A stretch of 32,665 nucleotides of DNA from Hydnum rufescens UP504 (lineage: Eukaryota > Basidiomycota > Agaricomycetes > Cantharellales > Hydnaceae), in the NCBI GenBank assembly GCA_014904985.1, contig MU129251.1, forward strand, positions 1-32,665, read 5' to 3'. Position 1 is the stretch's first letter, and every line of letters begins with the position of its first letter. The notes beneath the pieces were generated by a model. The model was not told the origin of the DNA and did not search any database. It worked only from the letters and a program-made list of their open reading frames with translations. This document shows, piece after piece, positions 8,601 through 15,284 of the stretch. The translations under genes were made by a program, and so were the position numbers.

Positions 8601-9275
8601 GTGAGTGTCCCCCCAGTAAATATGGCTGCACAAAAAGGGCAGTGAAAGCTGTAATATAGTGTATTATGTAATTAAGTTAGGACTCAAAAGTCATGTATAT
8701 ATGGCAGATTCCATGGAATCAAATAGTTAACCTTTACCTGGATCTTTGTCACCTAGTGAGAAACTGTGAAACCTCTTGTCTCTGTCTCTGTCCTGCCTAT
8801 CTGGCTATCTGGTTGGCTTGCTAGTGGCCAATAATCACTAGCTGGGTCTTTCCTCTGGCCCCTGCAGTTGTCTGTCCCTGGATAACCTGCACAACAGTAA
8901 GTAGAGCATCTTCTCTACTTGCTGACCCCTCCTTCTCCTTAGGTAATGACTGTGCCACTTGGCCAGTCACTACATTATACCTCTTGCATCATTATCTCCC
9001 TTCCCTCACAACCTTTTCCCCTGGGCTCAGAGCAAAGCCAGTGCTTAGCTCTGTGTCCAGCTCCTCTGCCCAAAGCTAGTGCTGAGGGCAGTGTGATTGC
9101 CTCTTCTCACCTTCCCCTTATTCCCTCCCATCTGGCTCCCAACCTGTTGACTCTGCTTTGTCCAAGTATGACAACAAGTGCCCTCCTGAATCCAGGAGGC
9201 ACTTCATTACAAAAGCTGCTCTTTTTGTGCTGGTTTTACTACTTAAGTACTAACATATATATTTTTACATTGTAG
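8601..9275 (+). other. Intron-like cassette P8, split by a solo LTR
   Basis: TATATAAG (8593-8600) abuts donor GTGAGT, and a CTAAC branch with acceptor TGTAG ends at 9275. Removing the LTR and one target copy (567 bp) leaves 108 bp, the normal size. The hairpin A halves lie at about 8628-8642 and 9217-9230. Hairpin B is at 8561-8590. Confidence 0.68.
8650..9211 (+). mobile_element. Solo LTR, family L2 (562 bp), in the loop of a hairpin
   Basis: The element begins TGTAATATAG, ends CATTACA, and is flanked by 5-bp copies of AAAGC (8645-8649 and 9212-9216). It sits at the loop of hairpin A of cassette P8. A related LTR starts at 28021. A small intron-like module lies at 8897-8942. The frame at 8946-9275 crosses the LTR end and is not a gene. 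Confidence 0.9.
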
Positions 9276-9453
9276 GTGTTCCTCAACCCTCATGTGAGAC
9301 CCATGCACCACAGTATCACCCCCTGCACCCGTACATTGAATGAGACCCCTGTATGAAAAACTGGGCACAAGTCCATATAGACACTGCCATTGAAATGAAC
9401 AACACAATACAAGGTGCCACACCCCTGCTGTGGCAGGTGTGTGGTACTAGAAT

Positions 9454-9562
9454 GTACATTTTGTATTTTTTAAATCTAATTTCTATGTCTATGTGGCACA
9501 AAAAGGGCAGCTTGTGCTGGCCTTTTTGTGTCACTTCTGATTTATATATCTTTTGATTCTAG
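9454..9562 (+). other. Intron-like cassette P9
   Basis: The donor is a weak GTACAT, the branch CTGAT-like, and the acceptor TTCTAG ends at 9562. Hairpin A (9497-9530) carries AAGGGC against GGCCTT, a paired change from the usual AAGAGC/GCTCTT, with one adjacent mismatch. Hairpin B is at 9417-9444. Confidence 0.55.
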
Positions 9563-9735
9563 ATTGCATGACACAGACTACCCAAGCCCCAAATGAGCAA
9601 CCCCCCAACAACAGAACCCCATGCAAATCCATGAACCAGTGGATACAAGCCTGCATAGACCCTACCATCCACATGACTGGTGCAGGTGCACTGTGAGGCA
9701 CCATGCCCACTCCAGCATGGGTGTGGTACTAGAAT

Positions 9736-9836
9736 GTAGGTTCCCCCCCCCATAACAACAATTGTGCAAGAAGAGCAGCTACAGGTTGCTCTTCTTGTGA
9801 ATTTTTGAATTTTAACTAACATATCCTTTACTCTAG
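9736..9836 (+). other. Intron-like cassette P10
   Basis: Donor GTAGGT, a CTAAC branch (adenine 9819) and acceptor TCTAG (9836) are present. Hairpin A (9767-9797) is of the CAAGAAGAGCAG type. Hairpin B (9701-9727) is imperfect. Confidence 0.6.
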
Positions 9837-9966
9837 GAACCAGGCCTCATGTGAATACCCAAACCAGACCTGCACAAGCATATGAGCTGGGCCCCAGGTG
9901 ACCATACAAATGAATGCAAGGGGAGAAGAGAGTAACCCCCACTGTGGTGGGTGTGATCATTTTAAG

Positions 9967-10036
9967 GTATGTATTTATTCATTTTGCTACAAGTGCACAA
10001 GAAGAGCAGCCCACAGGCTGCTCTTCTTGGGTGCAA
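9967..10036 (+). other. Terminal half-cassette P11
   Basis: Donor GTATGT and hairpin A (9998-10029) end the arm without branch or acceptor, as at P6 of E1. Hairpin B is at 9932-9958. Confidence 0.6.
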
Positions 10037-10221
10037 GGTAAGCCCCACTGGGTGAGCCTATCAATGTATATAGGAATAATAACATAATAATAATAATAAA
10101 TAAATAAATAAATAATAAATACCAGGGGCCCCTGGACTGCTTGAGGGGGCCCCCTGGTGTAAACCTCTAGTTAGATATAATAAATGCAATGCTCATTATA
10201 TCTAGTATGATGTGGAAAAGT
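10037..10221. repeat. Spacer between E2 and E3 with conserved end block
   Basis: It matches the E1/E2 spacer: AGCCCCACTGGGTGAGCC, then a TAA/TAAA microsatellite (about 10073-10120), then CCAGGGGCCCCTGG and a second GGGGCCCC-type palindrome. It ends in a loose inverted repeat, AGATATAATAA against TCATTATATCT. No gene is present. Confidence 0.75.
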
Positions 10222-10242
10222 GGCTGACCAGCCTGGGATTTT

Positions 10243-10272
10243 ACCACACACCCACTGCAATGGGTGTGTGGT
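10243..10272 (-). repeat. Terminal hairpin B of the E3 left arm
   Basis: A near-perfect 30-base palindrome with stem ACCACACACCCA lies beyond the last acceptor of the arm, as at the left edge of E2. Confidence 0.6.
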
Positions 10273-10404
10273 GCTATATTTAAGTCATTGTGTACATTAC
10301 AGGTGCTCAGGGGTGGGGCCTTTGGGTCACTGTGCACACTCAGTTTTCACCCTGGGCTTCATCTGTGCTTGCTTCAGGTGGGGTTTCATAGTGGAAGAAG
10401 AGAC

Positions 10405-10513
10405 CTAGAATAATGACACATTAGTAACAGAAAAATAAAACACAAGCAGTGCCAAAAGAGCAGCTTCTACTGCTCTTTTGGCACTGCTGTATGTCCTGTA
10501 ATTGAGGACTTAC
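10405..10513 (-). other. Intron-like cassette M15
   Basis: Donor GTAAGT begins at 10513, the branch is ACTAATG and the acceptor is at 10405. Hairpin A (10445-10488) has a perfect 19-bp stem (AGCAGTGCCAAAAGAGCAG) with a 6-base loop. Hairpin B is at 10522-10552. Confidence 0.68.
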
Positions 10514-10687
10514 CCAGTATTACCACACACACCCTGCAGGGGGTGTGTGGTACCATATTTCATCTGTCATTGTGTAGGTTGTGGGTGTTTGGGCACTGGG
10601 ATCTTGGATCAGGTTCTGGGTGGCTGCACACATCCATTTTTCATCTTGTGTTCTTGTTGGGTGGGGTTTTGTGCATCAAGGGGAGAC

Positions 10688-10809
10688 CTAGAATAATAAA
10701 TAATACATTAGTTTAAAACAAAAAAAAAACAGAAGCAGCACCCAATGAGCAGCTACTGGTGCTCTTTGGGTGCTGTTGTCTGTTGTACATGCCACAGGGA
10801 GAAACTTAC
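10688..10809 (-). other. Intron-like cassette M16
   Basis: Donor GTAAGT begins at 10809, the branch is ACTAATG and the acceptor is at 10688. Hairpin A (10736-10775) has stem CAGCACCCAA with one mismatch below. Hairpin B (10818-10847) has a perfect 14-bp stem. Confidence 0.65.
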
Positions 10810-10918
10810 AAACTATTACCACACACCTGCTCCAGCAGGTGTGTGGTCCTGCATTTAGTTTGTTGTCATGGAGGATTGGGTCTGGGTGGCTGCATGCAGT
10901 GGAGGTACCTAGAATAAT

Positions 10919-11016
10919 AAGATGTTAGTAAGAAAAACAAAACTGAAGACAACATCAAAAGAGCAACTAATGTGCTCTTTTGGCATCATGGCACACCCCA
11001 TGAAGAAAAAACTCAC
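10919..11016 (-). other. Intron-like cassette M17, innermost of the E3 left arm
   Basis: Donor GTGAGT begins at 11016, with a CTAAC branch and the acceptor at 10919. Hairpin A (10956-10982) is reduced to a 10-bp stem. Hairpin B (11024-11054) is capped by TGCCACACACC / GGTGTGTGGCA. Confidence 0.64.
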
Positions 11017-11054
11017 CTAATAGTGCCACACACCTGCCCCAGGGGTGTGTGGCA

Positions 11055-11546
11055 CTGCATTGTGCTTGCTTTGGGTGCCTTGACAAGTAGATCTGAAGAT
11101 GCTACTCAATGCCAGGAGTTTCTAGGCTTGAATGAGCACCCAATTAGGGGCAGTACAAAGCTCATATGGATATATAGTAAATTACCTAGATAGAAAATAA
11201 ATACTAAATACCAAATATCTGTCTAAGACAGGTGAGGAAATGAGAGGTAGTCTGTTGGATTGCACTAAGGCACCATGTGCAAAGCAGAATTGGGCAACTT
11301 CCATACATTATAATTGGCCCAAATTTAAGTATCTTAGTGGCATGTATGTATATTGCATGGGTGATGAAACTAATGGGATGATCAAGCTTTGTACTGCCCC
11401 TAACTGGGCACATATTCAAGCCAGAAACTCCCAGCATTCAGTGTTTGTTTTGATGCTTATATAATCCACCTCATTTGTATATAGGACATGTGACCAACAG
11501 GATCCTGTGAAACTAGAACAGGACCACACACACTGTGAGTACACAA
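11055..11546. repeat. E3 centre, rearranged
   Basis: Inverted 48-bp repeats at 11115-11162 and 11385-11432 enclose ~220 bp. The enclosed part resembles one arm of the E1 centre (GAATTGG, then CCCAAATTTAAGTAT), but the CCCTATTTAGGG core is absent. The short frames in both directions are not credible genes. Confidence 0.7.
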
Positions 11547-11658
11547 GTGAGTCCCCTCCCTGACTAGATACAATACACCCATGTAAAAAGGGCAGTAAAA
11601 CTGCCCTCTTTGCACTTCTCTAAGACTCTCACTAACATACCATACCACCCCACTCTAG
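11547..11658 (+). other. Intron-like cassette P12
   Basis: The donor is GTGAGT. The CTAAC branch adenine is at 11635 and the acceptor TCTAG ends at 11658. Hairpin A (11585-11611) is of the GGGCAGT / ACTGCCC type. Hairpin B of the preceding exon is degraded. Confidence 0.6.
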
Positions 11659-11833
11659 GTCTAAGGCCCTCACCCTGACCTGAATGATGACAATACAAAA
11701 CCCAGGGCCCACCTGAAAATTAATGAGGGCCAAAATCCACACACAACCATGCATGCACAGCCCCCAAACCCACACAATGATGGGCAGAATATGGTACCAC
11801 ACACCTGCTGCAGCAGGTGTGTGGTACTATCTG

Positions 11834-11942
11834 ATGAGTTTCTCCTCCCAACCTGTACAATGGCACCAAAAGAGCAGCACCAGCTCCTCTTTTGGTGCTC
11901 CTTTCTTTTATTTTTTTACTAACATGTTATTTATTATTGTAG
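11834..11942 (+). other. Intron-like cassette P13, donor ATGAGT
   Basis: The donor position reads CTG then ATGAGT, again a G-to-A change at the first intron base. The CTAAC branch (11919-11923) and TGTAG acceptor are intact. Hairpin A (11863-11898) has one mismatch. The exon's hairpin B (11794-11827) is a perfect 34-bp palindrome. Confidence 0.58.
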
Positions 11943-12115
11943 GTCCCTCCTTGCATGAAACCCATCTGACAAGAACATGGGTGAGACCCAGGATGAACTT
12001 CAGATGCATGCAGCCACTCAAGACCCGATCAGAGCCTGCCCTCAACTGTATGCAATGACAAGTGAAATATGGTAGGTACTACACACCCACTGGAGCAGGT
12101 GTGTGGTACCATCTA

Positions 12116-12218
12116 GTGAGTTTCTCCTTGCAGCAGCACCAAAAGAGCAGCACCAGCTGCCCTTTTGGTGCTGCTTCTCTTTGATTTTACTAACATAACA
12201 TATGAGTTGTTATTCTAG
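12116..12218 (+). other. Intron-like cassette P14
   Basis: Donor GTGAGT, a CTAAC branch (adenine 12193) and TTCTAG acceptor are present. Hairpin A (12133-12174) has a 19-bp stem with one mismatch and loop ACCA. Hairpin B is at 12078-12109. Confidence 0.66.
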
Positions 12219-12360
12219 GCCCCCCTGTGCCAAAATCCACCCAATGAGAGTATGGATTCTGCCCCCCATGTAGTACCTATGTGCACAGCTGCCAAAAATC
12301 CTGAGGGTCCAGCCCTATGTGACATTACCACACCTGCAGGAGCAGGTGTGGTAATCCCAG

Positions 12361-12405
12361 GTGAGTTGTCAATTAGTCTTGCTAACACACTACTTATTAC
12401 CTTAG
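12361..12405 (+). other. Intron-like cassette P15 without hairpin, 45 bp
   Basis: Donor GTGAGT, a GCTAAC branch (adenine 12385) and acceptor CTTAG (12405) lie within 45 bp and hairpin A is missing altogether. The exon before it carries a perfect 14-bp hairpin B stem at 12324-12355. The branch-to-acceptor distance, 20 nt, equals that of the full-length cassettes. Confidence 0.65.
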
Positions 12406-12583
12406 ATTACCTCTACCAGCACAGAAATCAATCCAACAAAGGCATGAAGGTCACCCCAACTGTAATACAGATATGCACGGCTGCCAAACATTGCATCTAA
12501 GGGTATGGCCCCCAAACCAGCAATGTACCTGCCAATGGATAATACATTACCACACTCTGGGCAGTGGGTGTGTGGCATATAAG

Positions 12584-12687
12584 GTGAGTCATTATCCCAA
12601 CACACCCAGTTGTGCAAAAGGAGCAGCACTAGCTGCTCCTTTTGAGCATCTTTAGATTTTTAACTAACACCTTACTTATTGTTCAAG
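12584..12687 (+). other. Intron-like cassette P16
   Basis: A TATAAG precedes donor GTGAGT. The CTAAC branch adenine is at 12667 and the acceptor TTCAAG ends at 12687. Hairpin A (12615-12644) is of the GGAGC/GCTCC type. Hairpin B (12549-12576) is imperfect. Confidence 0.63.
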
Positions 12688-12714
12688 GTCAGGACATCCT
12701 GCTCAAATGAAACC

Positions 12715-12890
12715 CATACCCCTGTGATGAAACCCTGTACCCATGCAATGAAACCCCATACCCACATGATGAAACCTTGTACCCACATGACAAAACTCCA
12801 GACCCATGTGATAAAACACCATACCTGCATGATCAAAACCCATACCCACATAATCAACACCCACCCACATGATTGAAACCCATACTGCAC
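12715..12890 (+). repeat. 21-bp tandem repeat forming an exon
   Basis: About eight imperfect units with the pattern ATGAAACCC-TACCCACATG fill most of the exon between P16 and the last donor. They give a short open frame of heptads like MKPxTHM, which I regard as a by-product of the repeat. Confidence 0.8.
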
Positions 12891-12928
12891 AATACCTGGG
12901 TGAGGCCTCATGGTTCATTAATAATAGG

Positions 12929-12935
12929 GTGAGTC
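12929..12935 (+). other. Orphan donor P17 at the E3 right edge
   Basis: A GTGAGT follows the tandem-repeat exon, but no hairpin A, branch site or acceptor follows. Confidence 0.4.
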
Positions 12936-13068
12936 AATATGTGGCCCCTTTTTAATGCAGCTAATGTAGTATTTTCAGGATTAAATATAAATATTAAATG
13001 TAAATATTGAATATTAGATAATATAATAAATAAATCCTAATATGGGAATTCCCAATATAGTAATAATA
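12936..13068. other. AT-rich flank, no gene
   Basis: The stretch is rich in ATATTAAAT-like words and holds no frame or recognised repeat. Its last five bases, TAATA (13064-13068), are the left target copy of the copia element. Confidence 0.6.
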
Positions 13069-13356
13069 TGAGAAGTGTCTAGAGCTGGATCACACACAGG
13101 GGGATATCTGGAGTTCGGAGGAGTCAAACTAAGAATGAAGATATCTACATGAGTGACAAGAAAAGAGACATACCTGGAGTTCAGAGGAGTCAAACTAAGG
13201 AACTGCCTCCAGAGCTCCAAGGTATATAAAGGGCATCTGGTCCAAGATCACCAGATGCCATACATGGTGCTAACCAAAAAAGGGAATAGGGGCAAATAAC
13301 AAATGTGTGAATCAGGGAAGAGAAACATGAAATGGGATACCCATCACATCTCAACA
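13069..13356 (-). repeat. Copia-1 3' LTR
   Basis: It runs from TGTTGAGATG (minus strand, at 13356) to the CTTCTCA end at 13069. It contains two direct copies of CTGGAGTTCxGAGGAGTC and a TATATA near 13223. Confidence 0.95.
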
Positions 13357-13370
13357 CTCCCACTTTATTT
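13357..13370 (-). other. Copia-1 polypurine tract
   Basis: On the minus strand AAATAAAGTGGGAG directly precedes the 3' LTR. It overlaps the TAA stop of the polyprotein (13365-13367). Confidence 0.8.
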
Positions 13371-14042
13371 GCCTCCTAGCCTAACCAACCCCAATCTCTT
13401 GCAGCATTCCTCATGCTTCACTTGAACCAAGCCTTTTGTGAAGATGTCTGCTGTCATCTCTGAAGTTGGAACATATTCAAGTTGAATAGTCCCCAGCTCC
13501 ACTTGGTCATGAATCCAGTGATAGGACAGGAGAAGGTGTTTCATTCATCCATGGTGCTCTGGATTTCTAGCAACAGCAATCGCAGATTGGTTGTCAGCAT
13601 AGATCATTGTTGGCCCAGTTGGGGGGTAACCAAGCTCTTGGAGGAATTTCCTCAGCCAGATGGCCTCAGCTCCTGCATGGTTTGAGGCAATGTATTCAGC
13701 CTCTGTAGTTGACTGGGCAACCACTGTTTGCCTTTTGCTGCTCCAATTAACACAGCTGGACCCAATGAAAAAGCATATCCATTTGTAGAATGCCCACTGT
13801 CCACATCCCCACCATGGTCCTCACCTGAGTACCCAATGAGCCAAGACCCAAAGGAAGAGGGACCATATTCCAAGGCAAGATCTGAGGTGCCACAAAGGTA
13901 TTGGAAAACTCTTTGGACAGCTCTCCAGTGTTGGGGTCCTGCTACATGAGTTGAACCTGCTCAGTACTCCCACTGCATAGGCAATGTCTGGACGAGTGCC
14001 AACTGCAAGGTACATGAGGCTTCCCACAGCACTGAGGTAGGG
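13365..14042 (-). pseudogene. Copia-1 RNase H domain, frameshifted
   Basis: Conceptual pieces on the minus strand match the end of copia pol in order: the [16 protein letters not shown] stretch that links RT to RNase H, the GYS..D-GGDVDS..STNGYAFSLG block, and then YADNQSAIAVARNP. The pieces lie in different frames with several stops, so the domain cannot be made intact. The upstream frame ends at a TGA at 14043-14045 plus strand. Confidence 0.85.
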
Positions 14043-14045
14043 GAC

Positions 14046-15185
14046 TCATTTCATGTATTCAACCTCCTCAGGAGTCTTGGGAGACATATCTTTGGAGAGG
14101 TGGATGTTGGGATCAAGAGGAGTGGAGACAGGGCGAGCATTGGACTGGTGGAAATGTTCCAGGATGTCATGGATGTGTTTGTGTTGGGAAAGGAACATTT
14201 TGCGATTAGGGCGGTCTCGAGTGATTTGAACACCAATGAGATAAGAGAGATTGCCCAGGTCCCTCATCTTGAAACGTTTCTGGAGCTCAGTCTTGACATG
14301 GAGTCGTGTGGCCTGGTCATTGCAAGCAATGGTGAGATCATCCACATAAACTGGAATGATGATTTTGATCTTGTTCTGAGCCCACACAAAGAGAGAGTGG
14401 TCAGATTGGATCCTCTTGAAGCCCAGCTCCATGAAGAGTTCATTGAGTTTCTTGTACCACTGTCGAGGGCTTTGCTTCAGACCATAGAGTGGTTTCTTGA
14501 GATGACAGACAAGGCCTTCCTTCCCCTTTGGAATGAACCCCTCTGGTTGAGCCATGTAAATTTCCTCCTCAAGATCACCATTTAGGAAGGCAGAGGAGAC
14601 ATCCATGTGGTCAATGTCCATGTCTTCAATGGCAGCAATGGCAAGAATGGCACGAAGGGAGGCAAATTTGGCAACAGGAGCAAAGGTTTCTGTGTAGTCG
14701 AGGTGGGGTTTTTGGGAGAAGCCCTGAGCAACAAGACGAGCCTTGTACCTCTCAATGGAGCCATCTGCATTCTCCTTGATTTTGAAGACCCAACGAGAAC
14801 CAACTGCTTTTCGACCTTGTGGAAGTGGGACAAGGTCCCAGGTGTTGTTGTCCATGATGGCCTTGTACTCGACTTGGGCAGCCTCCAACCATTTGTGAGA
14901 GTCATCAGACTTGATGGCCTCCTTGTATGAATGAGGTTCAATTGCACCTGAAAGGAAGGCATACTCAATCATCTCCTCAGTGCTGAGGGCCCTTTGGGAT
15001 GAATTGAGGTTTTCAAGTTGGAGGTGATGGGAAAGTCCCCCCAGGGGGGGAACATGTGACTGTGCTGGAAGCAAATTGTCTGAAAGTGCCCCCAATGAGG
15101 GTGCATGTGACTGGGCCAGAAGCAAATTGGGTGAAAGTGCCCTCAATGAGGGTGCATGTGACTGGGCCAGAAGGAAATTGTTCAA
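14046..15185 (-). CDS. Copia-1 reverse transcriptase frame
   Basis: This 379-codon frame begins inside the 51-bp minisatellite and covers the whole RT palm. It shows WVFKIKENADG and KARLVAQGFSQ, the catalytic HMDVSSAFLNG (Asp near 195), PLYGLKQSP, and YVDDL with the two catalytic Asp near residues 282-283. It reads in a different frame from the gag-integrase part, so it would need a shift to be expressed as polyprotein. RT copies the element's RNA into DNA inside cytoplasmic particles. The start codon is an artefact of the frame break. Confidence 0.9.
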   Translation of the reverse strand: MNNFLLAQSHAPSLRALSPNLLLAQSHAPSLGALSDNLLPAQSHVPPLGGLSHHLQLENLNSSQRALSTEEMIEYAFLSGAIEPHSYKEAIKSDDSHKWLEAAQVEYKAIMDNNTWDLVPLPQGRKAVGSRWVFKIKENADGSIERYKARLVAQGFSQKPHLDYTETFAPVAKFASLRAILAIAAIEDMDIDHMDVSSAFLNGDLEEEIYMAQPEGFIPKGKEGLVCHLKKPLYGLKQSPRQWYKKLNELFMELGFKRIQSDHSLFVWAQNKIKIIIPVYVDDLTIACNDQATRLHVKTELQKRFKMRDLGNLSYLIGVQITRDRPNRKMFLSQHKHIHDILEHFHQSNARPVSTPLDPNIHLSKDMSPKTPEEVEYMK

Positions 15186-15284
15186 AAGTGCCCCTGCTGG
15201 GGTGCATGTGACTGGGCTGGAAGCAAATTGTATGAAAGTGTCCCCAGTGAGGGCACATGTGACTGCACTGGAACCAAATTATGT
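15031..15284 (-). repeat. 51-bp coding minisatellite in pol
   Basis: Five units start at 15031, 15082, 15133, 15184 and 15234. Spacings are 51, 51, 51 and 50 bp, so the unit at 15184 lost one base. Each codes a 17-residue repeat of the type LLAQSHAPSLGALSxN. The single-base loss, between about 15190 and 15203, accounts for the frame change between the two pol frames. Confidence 0.9.

Larger units (their letters stand above)
5376..10036. repeat. Cassette array element E2
   Basis: The layout matches E1: three minus-sense cassettes, a central inverted repeat, then five plus-sense cassettes. The left edge carries TGGCTGACCAGGCTG, which recurs at the left edge of E3. Two solo LTRs (5499-6863 and 8650-9211) have inserted and account for ~1.94 kb. 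The exon at 9563-9735 has stops in all three sense frames. Confidence 0.75.
10222..12935. repeat. Cassette array element E3
   Basis: Three minus-sense cassettes, a rearranged centre (11055-11546) and six plus-sense cassettes occupy this stretch. The left edge repeats TGGCTGACCAGCCTG as in E2. The right edge lacks the conserved end block and runs into AT-rich DNA. E3 carries the most divergent cassettes, including one without hairpin A and an exon made of a 21-bp tandem repeat. Confidence 0.72.

Noticed and set aside
184..12644. Hairpin A as microRNA-like precursors
   Set aside because: Stems of 10-20 bp are too short for usual Dicer processing. Only the ~400-bp central inverted repeats are long enough.
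12679..12876. A 65-residue protein with MKPxTHM heptads
   Set aside because: It is explained entirely by the 21-bp tandem repeat and has no start context or conserved neighbour.
1..12935. CRISPR array
   Set aside because: Repeats are palindromes of two alternating kinds spaced 100-300 bp apart with related, not unique, sequence between them. The surrounding sequence is eukaryotic.
1..12935. Integron attC array or bacterial terminators from hairpins near T runs
   Set aside because: There is no integrase or cassette gene, and the hairpins sit between splice-like signals in a genome with fungal retrotransposons.
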